A stretch of 64,000 nt of DNA from Methylocystis echinoides (GCF_027923385.1 NZ_BSEC01000001.1:3074001-3138000); one strand, 5' to 3'. Counted from the first letter of the stretch, positions 38,170 to 48,574 are shown. The notes: generated by a model from the letters alone, not told the origin. A program made the numbers and translations.

Positions 38170-39588
38170 CTAGCTGGCCGTCTTGGCCGCGAATTTTTCT
38201 TTCAGCGCGGCGCAGATCCGCGAGATGCGCGAGCCGTTCGAGCCCTTGACCATGATCACGTCGCCGGCGCGAAGCTCGCTCAGCACGGCGTCCTCCAGCT
38301 CCAGGGGCGTGGCGCGATGGGCGGCGCGCATCGTCTCGGGGGCCGCGTAATAGAGGCGCGACATCAGCGGGCCGGCGGTGAACAGGAGATCGACCTTCGC
38401 CCGCTCCAGATCCTCCGCAAGTCCGGCGTGGAGATCGGCGCCATGCGGCCCGAGCTCCAGCATGTCGCCGAGCACGGCGATGCGACGCCCGCCGAAGCCC
38501 GGCGCCGTCGCCCCGAGCAGTTCGAAAGCCGCGCGCATGGAGGTCGGGTTGGCGTTGTAGCTCTCGTCGATCAAGGTGAAGGCGCCGGCGTCGATCACGA
38601 AGGACTCGCGCTGGCCGCGTCCAGGCGTCGGCGTGAAATCAGCGAAGGCCTGCGCCGCCGTCTCCACGTCGATGTCGAAGGCAAGCGCGATGAGCAGCGC
38701 GGCGAGCGAATTGAGCGCCAGATGCTTGCCCGGCGCGCCGATGCGATAGACGAGACGCCGGCCGAGGACGTCGGCGGTGATCTCATGGACGCCGTCGACA
38801 GGCTGGTAATCCAGAAGACGCGCCTGCGCGGAGGCGGATTCGCCGAAATCGAAGATATGTCCGGCATAGGGCGACGCGGCTTCCGCAAGGCGCGCATAAT
38901 GGTCGTCGTCGCGGTTGATGACGGCGACGCCGCCCTCCAGGCCGGTGAAAATCTCCGCCTTGGCGTCCGCAATGCCTTCAACCGACTCGAAATGTTCGAG
39001 ATGCACGGCGGCGACGCGGGTGACGACGGCGACATGCGGGCGCACCTGCGCGACCAGACCGGCGATCTCGCCCGCGTGATTCATGCCGAGTTCGAAAACG
39101 CCGTAGCGCGTCGAGGCCGGCATGCGCGACAGCGTCAGCGGCACGCCCCACTGATTATTATAGGAGGCGACCGACGCATGGGCCGCGCCGAACCGCGACA
39201 GCATCAGCCGCGTCATGTCCTTGGTGGAGGTCTTGCCGACCGAGCCGGTGATCGCGGCGATGAAAGCGGAGGTGCGGTCGCGCGCACGCATCCCGAGCAG
39301 TTCGAGCGAGCGCTGAACGTCCCTCACGACGAGAAGCGGACCGGCGCCGGAGAGCTCCCTTACGTGTTCCTCGTCGATGACGGCGGCGGCCGCTCCCTTC
39401 TCGAAGGCGGCGCGGACGAATTCATGGCCGTCCCGCGCTTCGCCCTTGATGGCCACGAAGAGATCGCCGGGCTCAAGGGTGCGGGTGTCGATCGAGACGC
39501 CGGAGACCTCGCGCGCCAGCGCCCCGCTGACCCGGGCCTGAAGGGCGCCCACCAGCGCCAATCCCGACCAAAGCGGTTCCTGCCTCAT
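38170..39588 (-). CDS. murF: UDP-MurNAc-tripeptide-D-Ala-D-Ala ligase
   Basis: Adds D-Ala-D-Ala to complete the pentapeptide precursor. The 472-residue product has [20 protein letters not shown] at the N-terminus, the ATP loop [34 protein letters not shown], and [20 protein letters not shown]. The ATG overlaps the murE stop (ATGA), so the two are translationally coupled. Confidence 0.97.
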   Translation of the reverse strand: MRQEPLWSGLALVGALQARVSGALAREVSGVSIDTRTLEPGDLFVAIKGEARDGHEFVRAAFEKGAAAAVIDEEHVRELSGAGPLLVVRDVQRSLELLGMRARDRTSAFIAAITGSVGKTSTKDMTRLMLSRFGAAHASVASYNNQWGVPLTLSRMPASTRYGVFELGMNHAGEIAGLVAQVRPHVAVVTRVAAVHLEHFESVEGIADAKAEIFTGLEGGVAVINRDDDHYARLAEAASPYAGHIFDFGESASAQARLLDYQPVDGVHEITADVLGRRLVYRIGAPGKHLALNSLAALLIALAFDIDVETAAQAFADFTPTPGRGQRESFVIDAGAFTLIDESYNANPTSMRAAFELLGATAPGFGGRRIAVLGDMLELGPHGADLHAGLAEDLERAKVDLLFTAGPLMSRLYYAAPETMRAAHRATPLELEDAVLSELRAGDVIMVKGSNGSRISRICAALKEKFAAKTAS

Positions 39589-41042
39589 AAACCTTGCTCC
39601 CGCAATGCGTTCTCGACCACTTCCCGGTCACAGAAGGGGAATATTCGATCGCCTACGATCTGGCCAGTCTCATGGCCCTTTCCGGCGACGACGAGCACAT
39701 CGCCGGCGCGCAGCGCCGCGACCGCCCGGCCGATGGCGTCGGCGCGATCCGCAATCTCGATGATGTCCGCCGCGCCTGCGGCGCTTCTCGCGCCCGCCAG
39801 AATTTCGGCGCGGATCGCGGCCGGCTCCTCACTGCGCGGATTGTCGTCGGTGACGAAGACCATATCCGCGCCGCGCGCGGCGATCTCGCCCATCAGCGGG
39901 CGCTTGCCCTTGTCGCGATCGCCGCCGCAGCCGAAGACCACGATCAGCCGGCCTTTCGCCAGCGGGCGCAGCGTGGCGAGAATTTTCTCCAGCGCGTCCG
40001 GCTTATGGGCGTAATCGACGAAGACCGGCGCGCCGTCCCGGGCGCCGGCGAGTTCCAGACGCCCCGGCGCGCCCGCAAGATGGTCGAGCGCGGCGAAAAC
40101 CCCGGCCGGCGCGTCGCCGGCGGCGATCGCCAGCCCCGCCGCGACAAGCGCGTTGGCGGTCTGGAACGCACCGGCAAGCGGAAGCTCCACATTGAACGCC
40201 GCGCCGCCGCAGGCGAGATCGAGGCTCGTCGCCAGCGCATGCGGTCGGGCGGCTTTCAGCGCGATCGCCTGCCCCTTGGCGCCGACGCTGAAAATCGTCA
40301 GGCCGCGCGCCGCGCAAACGCTGCTGACGCGCGCCGCCACATCGCTGTCGGCGTCGACGACCGCCGTCTGGCCGGGCTGCAACAGCGTGTCGAACAGCCG
40401 CATTTTCGCGGCGAAATACTCTTCCATGTCGCGATGGTGATCGAGGTGATCGCGCGAAAAATTGGTGAAGCCCGCCGCAGTCAGCCGAACGCCGTCCAGA
40501 CGGCGCTGATCGATGCCGAGCGACGAGGCCTCCATGGCGAGATGCGTCACGCCGCGTCCCGCGAGGTCGTCGAGAATTTTGTGCAGCTCCACCGGCCCCG
40601 GCGTCGTCAGCGCGCCGTAATGCGCGCCCTTGGAATCCACGATTCCAACCGTGCCGAGCGAGGCCGCCTCATGACCCGCCGCCGCCCAGATCTGACGCAG
40701 GAAGGCGACAACCGACGTCTTGCCGCTCGTGCCCGTCACCGCGACGATGGTCTGCGGCTGGCGTGGATAGAAACGCGCCGCCGCATGGGCGAGAGCGGCG
40801 CGCACGTCGGGGACGACGACGAGCGGCAATGCGCAGTCGGCGGCGCGCTGCGCGATAACGACGACCGCGCCGCGCGCCTTCGCGTCGGTCACATAAGAGA
40901 GCCCATCGCCGGCGTGGCCGGGAATGGCGAAAAACGCAAAGCCGTCCGCAACGGCCCGGCTATCCGCCGTAAGGCCGGCGATCTCGACCCCCGCCAGCGC
41001 GGGGTCGAGGTCATCCCTGGCGAGAAGCTTTGCGAGATTCAT
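39585..41042 (-). CDS. murE: UDP-MurNAc-tripeptide synthetase (meso-DAP adding)
   Basis: Adds the third residue of the stem peptide. The 485-residue product has the ATP loop AVTGTSGKTSVVAFL, MEASSLGIDQRRL, TNFSRDHLDHHRDMEEYF and VFVTDDNPRSEEPAAI. The DNPRSE sequence is the signature of enzymes that add meso-diaminopimelate, as expected for a Gram-negative organism. It overlaps ftsI by one base (TGATG) and murF by four. Confidence 0.97.
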   Translation of the reverse strand: MNLAKLLARDDLDPALAGVEIAGLTADSRAVADGFAFFAIPGHAGDGLSYVTDAKARGAVVVIAQRAADCALPLVVVPDVRAALAHAAARFYPRQPQTIVAVTGTSGKTSVVAFLRQIWAAAGHEAASLGTVGIVDSKGAHYGALTTPGPVELHKILDDLAGRGVTHLAMEASSLGIDQRRLDGVRLTAAGFTNFSRDHLDHHRDMEEYFAAKMRLFDTLLQPGQTAVVDADSDVAARVSSVCAARGLTIFSVGAKGQAIALKAARPHALATSLDLACGGAAFNVELPLAGAFQTANALVAAGLAIAAGDAPAGVFAALDHLAGAPGRLELAGARDGAPVFVDYAHKPDALEKILATLRPLAKGRLIVVFGCGGDRDKGKRPLMGEIAARGADMVFVTDDNPRSEEPAAIRAEILAGARSAAGAADIIEIADRADAIGRAVAALRAGDVLVVAGKGHETGQIVGDRIFPFCDREVVENALREQGL

Positions 41043-42835
41043 CAGTGGCCATGGCCTCCGGTCGCGGGAACATTGGCCATGCCATAGCCGAGTTTCGCCA
41101 GCAGCGGAAAGGGCGTGTGCGGCGGCTCGAAGCGCGGGGCGAGGCCCAGGATCGGGCCGACGCGCTCGATGATCTCGCCGGTCACAAAGCCCGAATTCCA
41201 GGCCGCGGTCGCATAGCCGCCCGTCTCCGGCAGGCCCTGCGGTTCGTCCATGATGGTGAGAAAGAGATATTTCGGCTTGTCGGCGGGCGCCACGGCCATG
41301 AAGGTCGTGAACAGGCGGTTCTTGGAATAATGGCCGCCGATGACCTTCTCCGCCGTGCCGGTCTTGCCGCCGACGAAATAGCCGTTGATGTCCACCTTCT
41401 TCGCCGTGCCGATCTCCGCATTGAGGCGCATGAGATAGCGCATCGCCTCGCTCGTTTCGGGCTTGATCACCTGAACCGCGTTTTTCATCGCCTCTTCCTG
41501 CGAGCGCTTCAGGAAGGTGGGCGTGATGAGATAGCCGCCGTTCATCAGCGCGCCGACCGCCATCATCGCCTGCAAGGGCGCGACCGCGAGACCATGGCCG
41601 AAGGCGATGGTCATGGTGTTGAGCTCGCCCCAGTTGCGCGGAACGATCGGCTCGGCGCTTTCGGGCAGCTCGGTGCGCATGCGGGTGAGCTGGCCCATCT
41701 TGTGCAGAAAGGCCTTGTGCCTCTCGACGCCCTGCCCCATCGCCATGCGCGCCGTGCCGACGTTGGACGAATAGGTGAACACTTCCGGCACGGTCAGCGC
41801 GCGGTTTTGCGCATGATAGTCATGGATCTTGAAGCGGCCGAAGGAGAGCGCGCCGCGCGCGTCGAGGCGCGAATTGAGATTGACCTTGCCCGAGTCGAGC
41901 GCCATGGCGATGGTCAGCGCCTTGAAGGTCGAGCCCATCTCATAGACGCCGACGCTCATGCGGTTGATGTGCAGCGGATCGAGCGCTTCCGTCGGCTTGT
42001 TGGGATCGTAGTCGGGATAGGAGGCGAGCGCGACGACTTCGCCCGTATTGACGTCAAGGATCGCGGCGGCGCCGGCCTTCGCCTTGAAGTGCTCGACGCC
42101 TTTCACCACCTCGTCGCGCAGCGCATGAGTGGCGCGAATGTCGAGCGACAGCGCGATGGGCTGCAACTCGTCCGGCGTGCCGCCGAAGCCGAGATTGTGC
42201 AGATCGGCGAGGCCCTGCCCGTCGATATATTTCTCGACGCCGGCGATCCCCTGATTATCGACATTGGCGTAGCCGAGCACATGCGCGCCGATCGGCCCGT
42301 TGGGATAGACGCGCTTGTTTTCGGCGATGAGGCCGACTCCGGGCAAGCCGAGATGAAACACCTCGTCGCGCTGATGCGCGGAGACCTCGCGCTTCACCCA
42401 GACGAAGCCTTTCTTCGAGCCGAGACGGTCGCGAAGCTCCTTTGAATCCACATCCGGCAGAACGGCTGTCAGAAGCTCGGTGGCCTCATCCTTGTCGACA
42501 AGGCGGCGCGGCTCGGCGAAGACCGACATGACCTTCACGTCGCTCGCCAGCACTTCGCCATTGCGGTCGAGGATGTCGGGACGCGAGGCGGCGACCGCCT
42601 CGGCGGCGGCGCGGCGCGTCGTCGCCGGCTCGGGCTTGAAGCCGAGATAGATCAGCTTGCCGCAGATGACGCCATAAAGGGCCAGAAAGCCGATCGCCGC
42701 CAGCTTCATGCGCGGCGCGCTCGACTTGATGTCGGTCGAGAAGACGCGGCCGAAGAAGCCCGTCCATCTCGACGGCTTCGGCGCCGGACGCGCCGGCGGC
42801 TCTTCCGGTTCCGGCATTTCAAAAGGCTCGGTCAT
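41042..42835 (-). CDS. ftsI: Septal transpeptidase FtsI (PBP3)
   Basis: Class B penicillin-binding protein that cross-links septal peptidoglycan with FtsW. The 597-residue product has a Pro-rich cytoplasmic start, one membrane helix (residues about 43-65), the non-catalytic domain (SRPDILDRNGEVLASDV) and the transpeptidase domain with S302-TFK (nucleophile), S356-S-N and K491-T-G. The C-terminus is Pro/His-rich. ATG 42835 overlaps the ftsL stop (ATGA), which fixes the start; the frame above it is non-coding. Confidence 0.97.
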   Translation of the reverse strand: MTEPFEMPEPEEPPARPAPKPSRWTGFFGRVFSTDIKSSAPRMKLAAIGFLALYGVICGKLIYLGFKPEPATTRRAAAEAVAASRPDILDRNGEVLASDVKVMSVFAEPRRLVDKDEATELLTAVLPDVDSKELRDRLGSKKGFVWVKREVSAHQRDEVFHLGLPGVGLIAENKRVYPNGPIGAHVLGYANVDNQGIAGVEKYIDGQGLADLHNLGFGGTPDELQPIALSLDIRATHALRDEVVKGVEHFKAKAGAAAILDVNTGEVVALASYPDYDPNKPTEALDPLHINRMSVGVYEMGSTFKALTIAMALDSGKVNLNSRLDARGALSFGRFKIHDYHAQNRALTVPEVFTYSSNVGTARMAMGQGVERHKAFLHKMGQLTRMRTELPESAEPIVPRNWGELNTMTIAFGHGLAVAPLQAMMAVGALMNGGYLITPTFLKRSQEEAMKNAVQVIKPETSEAMRYLMRLNAEIGTAKKVDINGYFVGGKTGTAEKVIGGHYSKNRLFTTFMAVAPADKPKYLFLTIMDEPQGLPETGGYATAAWNSGFVTGEIIERVGPILGLAPRFEPPHTPFPLLAKLGYGMANVPATGGHGH

Positions 42836-43308
42836 GGCTTCTTCGGCTCCTGGCTCGGACCCTGCGAACTGGCGGACGGCGCCTTTGCGGCGGTCGACTT
42901 CGGCGTCGCGCTTTTCGCCTTCGCCGGCTCCGATTTTGGCGTGTTGGTCGGCGCGCCCGGCGCGGCAGGCGGCGTCGCCGCCGCGGAAAGCCCGATCTCG
43001 TTCAGCTTGGCGCCGATGGAATCCGAGCGCGACTTCTGGGGCAGGGATTGCGCGGGAACGAGCTGGGTCACCTGTAGCGGCTTGTAATCGGGCAGATATT
43101 TGTCGGCGAGCGGCTGCAGCCGTTCGGGTCGCGTCATATAGGCCCAATCCGCCCGCAATACGGCGATGGCGTCGCGTTCGGCCTTGATTTCAAGCTTGGT
43201 CTTGGCGATCTGCTCGGCGCGGAAGCTCGTCTGATATTTGATCGTATAGGCGTAAACCGCCGAGCCGATCAGCGCGAGGATCGCAAGGATGTTGAGAATC
43301 CGCAGCAT
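42832..43308 (-). CDS. ftsL: Cell division protein FtsL
   Basis: Small bitopic division protein. The 158-residue product has one N-terminal helix (LNILAILALIGSAVYAYTI), a coiled-coil stretch (SFRAEQIAKTKLEIKAERDA) and the FtsL-type sequence WAYMTRPERLQPLADKYL. The C-terminal third is an Ala/Pro/Lys/Ser-rich tail without clear structure. It overlaps rsmH by one base and ftsI by four. Assignment rests on position plus these features because the family is poorly conserved. Confidence 0.93.
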   Translation of the reverse strand: MLRILNILAILALIGSAVYAYTIKYQTSFRAEQIAKTKLEIKAERDAIAVLRADWAYMTRPERLQPLADKYLPDYKPLQVTQLVPAQSLPQKSRSDSIGAKLNEIGLSAAATPPAAPGAPTNTPKSEPAKAKSATPKSTAAKAPSASSQGPSQEPKKP

Positions 43309-44333
43309 CAGGCTCTTCCCTTGTCGCGCGCCGGAAGCCGCGCCAGCCGCATGAGTTTGTCGCCGGGCGGCATCGGCGCGGCGGCGGTGCGCGTGGCGTG
43401 GCGCAGCTTCGCCGAGCGGGCGCGCGGATTGGCCTCGATTTCGGCGCGCGTGGGCGCAATGGGCTGGCGGCCTTCGCAGATGAAGCTGGTTTGCGCCGGC
43501 GCCGGCTCGCCCGGCAGGCGCCGCGAACCGGTCTCGCCGCGCCCGCTCCGTTCCGCGAGGAACTGCTTGACGATGCGGTCTTCCAGCGAATGGAAGGTGA
43601 CGACGACGAGCCGCCCGCCCTCGGCGAGCACGCGCTCGGCCGCCGCGAGACCATCGAGCAACTGTCCGAGCTCGTCGTTCACGGCGATGCGCAGCGCCTG
43701 AAAGCTCTTTGTCGCCGGATGAATATCGGTCGGCCGCGCCGGCGCCACCCGCGCGATCATCTCGGCGAGCGGCTTTGTCGAGGTGAAGGGCGCGAGCCTG
43801 CGGTCGTGCACGATGGCGCGCGCGATGCGGCGCGCGGCGCGCTCCTCACCATAGAAATAAAGAATGTCGGCGAGCGTCTCTTCATCCGCCTCGTTGACGA
43901 TGTCGGCGGCGCTCGGCCCCCTGCCCTCCATGCGCATGTCCAGCGGACCATCGCCACGGAAGGAGAAGCCGCGGTCGATCTCGTCGAACTGCATCGACGA
44001 CACGCCGATATCGAAAACAACGCCGTCCAGCGGCGCGAAGCCCTGCGCCTGCGAGACCTCCTCCAGTTCGGAGAAACGGCCCTCGACAAGCGTCAGCCGC
44101 CCCCGCGCCGCCGAGACGAGATCCGCGCCGCCGCGAATCGCGGTCGGATCACGGTCGAGCGCCAGAACTTTCGTGTCGGCCGCGTCGAGAATCGCGCGCG
44201 TATAGCCGCCGGCGCCGAAGGTGCCATCGAGATAGCGGCCGCCGTCGCGCGGGCGCAACGCCTCGACGACCTCGCTCAGCAACACCGGAATGTGCCGGAC
44301 GGGACCGTTCGCGGCCGGGTCCGAGTCGCCCAT
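43308..44333 (-). CDS. rsmH: 16S rRNA (cytosine-1402-N4)-methyltransferase
   Basis: SAM-dependent methyltransferase (formerly MraW) acting on the ribosomal P site. The 341-residue product has [15 protein letters not shown], the SAM loop [34 protein letters not shown] and [20 protein letters not shown] 44333 has GAGGGG 7 bases upstream; two ATGs further up (44357 and beyond) are less likely. It is the first gene of the dcw cluster here: no mraZ lies upstream. Confidence 0.96.
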   Translation of the reverse strand: MGDSDPAANGPVRHIPVLLSEVVEALRPRDGGRYLDGTFGAGGYTRAILDAADTKVLALDRDPTAIRGGADLVSAARGRLTLVEGRFSELEEVSQAQGFAPLDGVVFDIGVSSMQFDEIDRGFSFRGDGPLDMRMEGRGPSAADIVNEADEETLADILYFYGEERAARRIARAIVHDRRLAPFTSTKPLAEMIARVAPARPTDIHPATKSFQALRIAVNDELGQLLDGLAAAERVLAEGGRLVVVTFHSLEDRIVKQFLAERSGRGETGSRRLPGEPAPAQTSFICEGRQPIAPTRAEIEANPRARSAKLRHATRTAAAPMPPGDKLMRLARLPARDKGRA

Positions 44334-44574
44334 TGCGTATCCCCTCGCAGTGCTCATGGCCCGGCCCATGGGCCGCCGCGCCGCGCGCGGGCCTTCGGCG
44401 GGCCGGGGCGCGGTGAACTGGGAGCGCGGCGAGATCGTCTGGCGGGGCATCGTCGTTTCAAAGAATGGGCGTATCGGCGCCTGCCGGGGGCGCCAAATGG
44501 CATTAAGCTTTGTTAGTCTTAAGGGAGGGTTTACGCAGACAGCCTGGCTGCGCCGGTTTGAACCAAAAAAGCGA

Positions 44575-44963
<389 letters not shown>

Positions 44964-45119
44964 TCCTGTGGGATAGGGAGCGCGACCCGGAAGGTCAAGG
45001 CGAACCGGCGGCGCTCAATGCGAGCAGGCGGCGCCTTGGCATTTCCGATGGACCGTCCCATCCTTTCCGGCGACGACAGCCCTTAGCGGAAGGGCCGTCT
45101 CCCCGGGAGAAACATTAGA

Positions 45120-45560
45120 ATGAGAGTCTTCATCCGCCTCGGCGCCGGCGCCACGGTCGGCGCCTTCCTTCTCGGTCAGACAGCCGGCGCGCTCGCCCTG
45201 CCCGCCGCGTTGGTCCCTGACAGCGACGGATATGTCGCGCAGGTCCGCCATGTCGGCGGCCACCGCCCCGTTGGCGGACACAGGCCCGTGCATCGCCCGC
45301 CGGGGCATGTTCGCCCGCCGGTCCATCGCCCGCCCGCCTACCGCCCGCCGGTCCATGTGCGTCCCGGCTATGGCGGCGGCTGGCATCGCCCGCATTACGG
45401 CTGGCGTCCGGGCGGCGCGATCGCCGCCGGCGCGGCGATCGGCGTGCTGAGCGCGGCGGCCGCCGCCGCCTACGCCTCCTCGGCGGCGCCGGCGCCGGGC
45501 CTGTGCTGGTATTACACCGACGCGAGCTATCGCGCCGGTTTCTGGGACGTGTGCCGGTAA
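45120..45560 (+). CDS. Small exported His/Pro-rich protein
   Basis: A 146-residue protein with a signal peptide (residues 1-27, TVGAFLLGQTAGALA). The mature protein has repeated HRPVGGHRPVHRPP- and YRPPVHVRP-like units (about residues 45-90), a hydrophobic Ala/Gly stretch (AIAAGAAIGVLSAAAAAA) and a C-terminus with two cysteines (LCWYYTDASYRAGFWDVCR) that could form a disulfide. Histidine-rich repeats may bind metal, but this is only inferred from composition. GGGAG lies upstream of the ATG. Its overall plan matches the protein at 5144-5605. Confidence 0.75.
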   Translation: MRVFIRLGAGATVGAFLLGQTAGALALPAALVPDSDGYVAQVRHVGGHRPVGGHRPVHRPPGHVRPPVHRPPAYRPPVHVRPGYGGGWHRPHYGWRPGGAIAAGAAIGVLSAAAAAAYASSAAPAPGLCWYYTDASYRAGFWDVCR

Positions 45561-45577
45561 GCCAGACCCGGGATTCT

Positions 45578-45696
45578 GCCCCCTCCCCAACCCTCCCCCG
45601 CTGTCGCGGGAGAGGGAGCAGATCGCGCCCGAGATAAAGAATGTGGCTCGCGAGCGTTCCCTCTCCCGCAACGCGGGGGAGGGACAGGGAGGGGGC
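45578..45696. repeat. MITE-like palindromic element, best-preserved copy
   Basis: A 119-bp element bounded by 24-bp inverted arms (left GCCCCCTCCCCAACCCTCCC..., right ...GAGGGACAGGGAGGGGGC) with about 21 of 24 positions complementary. The interior holds GCGGGAGAGGGAGCAGATCG, shared with the copy at 31779. No open frame. It lies between two convergent small genes. Confidence 0.85.
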
Positions 45697-45715
45697 TCTC
45701 CATCACATCGAGCGA

Positions 45716-46228
45716 TCAACGCCACAGGGCAAGCGATCGCCTCTCCTCCCGCATCCGCGCCGACGCCAGCGCCCCGCCGGCGAGCCCGAGCGTGAAGGCG
45801 AGATAAGCCGCCAGCATCGATACTTTCGACAGCGCCAGCTCCCAGCCCGGCGTGAAGCGCTTCGGCGTGGCGCCGTAATCGACCACGGCGGCGATCCCCG
45901 ACATCGCGGCCGCGTCGCGCAACAGCGCTTCCGGTGTGCGCGGCGGGTTGAGCGCCAGCCAGGCTTCGAAGGGCGCCGCCCAGAAGATCGCCGACAGCAC
46001 ATGCGTGCCGAAGCCGACTAGCGTGTGCCGCGCCGTCGGCAGCTCGACCCGTGCGGCCGCATCGCCATTGAGCCAGTGGCTCGTGGCGTTGATCGGCTGG
46101 AGCGCGCTCTTGCCTTCGAGTTTGGCCGCCGCCGCCAGCGCCGCCGCGGACACGCAGGCGGCCACGAGCCCGGTGACGACCGCCGACATCCCGATCCGCG
46201 GCCATTCCTTGTCCAATGTCCTGTTCAT
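45716..46228 (-). CDS. Predicted inner-membrane protein of unknown function
   Basis: A 170-residue protein with about four hydrophobic segments (SAVVTGLVAACVSAAALAAA; HTLVGFGTHVLSAIFWAA; a weak one in the region of AAAMSGIAAVVDYG; VSMLAAYLAFTLGLAGGAL). No catalytic motif is seen. ATG 46228 has an excellent ribosome site (AAGGAGG, 5-7 bases away); the next in-frame ATG up lacks one. It is divergent from priA by about 97 bases. Confidence 0.75.
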   Translation of the reverse strand: MNRTLDKEWPRIGMSAVVTGLVAACVSAAALAAAAKLEGKSALQPINATSHWLNGDAAARVELPTARHTLVGFGTHVLSAIFWAAPFEAWLALNPPRTPEALLRDAAAMSGIAAVVDYGATPKRFTPGWELALSKVSMLAAYLAFTLGLAGGALASARMREERRSLALWR

Positions 46229-46325
46229 CCTCGCCTCCTTGCGGTCCATCCGGCGGATGAACCCCGCCCCGCGGGCCGGGTTCCGGCGGCTTCCGGCGCG
46301 CCGCTTTATGCTTTAAGCCGACGCC

Positions 46326-48569
46326 ATGAGCGCAGCGCAGGATGAACCGGAGGGCGCGCAGGTCGTCGACGTGCTCGCGCCTGTGGCCGTCGACGCGCCC
46401 TATTCCTATGTCGCCCCGCCAGGGCTGGGCCTGCGGCCCGGCGATAGCGTGACGGTCCCGCTGGGAACGCGCGAAACCTATGGCGTCGTCTGGTCCGTGG
46501 CGGAAGGCGCCGCGCCGCGCAGCAATCTCAAGCGCGTCACCGCCCGGCTCGACCGCCCGCCCCTGCCCCAGAAGCTGCGCGACTTCATCGACTGGCTGGC
46601 GCGCTACACGCTGACGCCGCGCGGCATGGCGCTGCGGCTCGCCACCCGCGCCGCCGAAGACGCCGCGCCCGATGCGCCGCGCACGCTCTATCGCGCCACC
46701 GGACACAGCCCCGAGCGCCTCACGCCGACGCGCAGGCGGCTGCTCGCGGCGGCGGAAGGCGGCATGACCTTCTCGAAAAAGGCCCTGGCGGAAGCCGCCG
46801 CCTGCACGGCCGGCGTCGTCGACGCAATGGTGGACGAGGGCGCCCTCGAAGCCGTGGCGGCCCCGCCCGAGCCCGTCGCGCGCCCGCTCGATCCCGATTT
46901 CGCCGCGCCCCTGCTCGAACCGGCGCAGAGCCTCGCGGCGGGGTCGCTGATCGAGGCCGTTCGGACGAAAAGCTACAAGCCCTTTCTGCTCGAGGGCGTC
47001 ACTGGCTCCGGCAAGACCGAAGTCTATTTCGAGGCGATCGCGAGCGCGCTGACGGAGGGCGGCCAGGCGCTGGTGATGATGCCCGAGATCGCCCTCACCG
47101 CGCAGTTTCTCGAACGCTTCGCCGCGCGCTTTGGCGAAAGGCCGGCGGAATGGCACTCGGGCGTCAGCCAGAAGAAACGCGCGCGCATCTGGCGCGCGGC
47201 GGCCACGGGTCAGCTGCGCGTCGTCGCCGGCGCGCGCTCGGCGCTGTTCCTGCCGTTCAACAATCTGCGCCTGATCGTCGTCGATGAAGAGCATGAGGGC
47301 GCCTACAAGCAGGATGACGGCGCCTCCTATCATGCGCGCGACATGGCCGTGGTGCGCGCGCGCTTCGAAAACGCCACCATCGTCCTCGCCTCGGCGACGC
47401 CCTCCATCGAAACCCGCGTCAACGCCGAAACAGGCCGCTACGGCCATCTGCGGCTGCACGCGCGCGCCGGGGCGCGGCCCATGCCGCTCCTCGAACCGAT
47501 CGACATGCGCCGCGAAGGCCCGCCGCGCGGCGCCTGGATCGCGCCGCGTCTGGCGCAGGCCATTGCGGAAACCATCTCGCGCGGCGAACAGGCGCTGCTG
47601 TTTCTCAATCGGCGCGGCTATGCGCCGCTCACGCTCTGCCGCGACTGCGGCCACCGCTTCCGCTGCACGCAATGCGACGCATGGCTGGTCGAGCATCGCT
47701 TTCGCCGCGCGCTCGTCTGTCATCACTGCGGTCATGTGGAGCGCCGCCCGGACGCCTGTCCCGAATGCGGCGCGACCGAGTCGCTCGCGGCCTGCGGCCC
47801 CGGCGTCGAGCGCCTCGCCGAGGAAGCGGCGACGCTCTTTCCGGACGCGCGCACGCTCGTGCTCTCATCGGACTTTCCCGGCGGCGCGGAGCGCATCCGC
47901 CGCGAACTCGATGACATCGCCAATGGCGCCTTCGATATTGTCATTGGCACGCAGCTCGTCGCGAAGGGGCACAATTTTCCCCAGCTCACGCTCGTTGGCG
48001 TGGTCGACGCCGATCTTGGCCTTGGCAGCGGCGATCCGCGCGCGGCCGAGCGAACCTTTCAACTGCTCAATCAGGTCACGGGCCGCGCCGGACGCGGCGA
48101 GAGACCCGGCCGCGCGCTGATCCAGACCTTCCAGCCGGAGCATCCGGTGATTGCCGCGCTGCTCTCCGGTGACGCCGAGGCGTTCTATGCGCAGGAGATT
48201 GCGCTGCGCGAACGCGCCGGCCTGCCGCCCTTCGGGCGTCTCGCCGCCCTGATTGTTTCCGCGAAGGACGCGGCGGCGGCAGAAGGCCATGCGCGCGCGC
48301 TCCTGCGCGCGGCGCACGAGCTGCCGCCTTCCCCACGCTATCGCGTCGCCACGCTCGGCGGCCTGCCGGAGGCCGATGAAATCATGATCCTCGGCCCCGC
48401 CGAGGCGCCGATCGCGCTCATCCGCGGACGCTTTCGCTATCGCCTGCTGGTGAAGGCGCCGCGCGGCGCGGACGTGCAAGGCTTCCTGCGCGATCTGCTT
48501 GCCACGGCGCCAAGGGAACGCGGCGGCGTGCGCGTTCAGATCGACGTCGACCCGCAGAACTTCATGTAA
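46326..48569 (+). CDS. priA: Primosomal helicase PriA
   Basis: 3'-5' helicase that reloads the replisome at stalled forks. The 747-residue product has an N-terminal DNA-binding domain (VDAPYSYVAPPGLGLRPGD), Walker A (EGVTGSGKTEVYFEA), the DEEH box (LIVVDEEHEGAYKQD), helicase motif III (VLASATPSIETR), eight zinc-binding cysteines in pairs (CRDCGHRFRCTQC; CHHCGHVERRPDACPEC) and C-terminal motifs (VIGTQLVAKGHNFP; QVTGRAGRGERPGRALIQT). Complete and of normal length. A hairpin follows the stop. Confidence 0.97.
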   Translation: MSAAQDEPEGAQVVDVLAPVAVDAPYSYVAPPGLGLRPGDSVTVPLGTRETYGVVWSVAEGAAPRSNLKRVTARLDRPPLPQKLRDFIDWLARYTLTPRGMALRLATRAAEDAAPDAPRTLYRATGHSPERLTPTRRRLLAAAEGGMTFSKKALAEAAACTAGVVDAMVDEGALEAVAAPPEPVARPLDPDFAAPLLEPAQSLAAGSLIEAVRTKSYKPFLLEGVTGSGKTEVYFEAIASALTEGGQALVMMPEIALTAQFLERFAARFGERPAEWHSGVSQKKRARIWRAAATGQLRVVAGARSALFLPFNNLRLIVVDEEHEGAYKQDDGASYHARDMAVVRARFENATIVLASATPSIETRVNAETGRYGHLRLHARAGARPMPLLEPIDMRREGPPRGAWIAPRLAQAIAETISRGEQALLFLNRRGYAPLTLCRDCGHRFRCTQCDAWLVEHRFRRALVCHHCGHVERRPDACPECGATESLAACGPGVERLAEEAATLFPDARTLVLSSDFPGGAERIRRELDDIANGAFDIVIGTQLVAKGHNFPQLTLVGVVDADLGLGSGDPRAAERTFQLLNQVTGRAGRGERPGRALIQTFQPEHPVIAALLSGDAEAFYAQEIALRERAGLPPFGRLAALIVSAKDAAAAEGHARALLRAAHELPPSPRYRVATLGGLPEADEIMILGPAEAPIALIRGRFRYRLLVKAPRGADVQGFLRDLLATAPRERGGVRVQIDVDPQNFM

Positions 48570-48574
48570 CGAAA

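Noticed and set aside
37780..40014. A 744-codon plus-strand frame over mraY, murF and murE
   Set aside because: Antisense shadow of three conserved enzymes; composition is not protein-like.
45015..47735. A 906-codon minus-strand frame over priA and neighbours
   Set aside because: It is antisense to priA and to the small exported-protein gene and has no motif; a codon-bias artefact.
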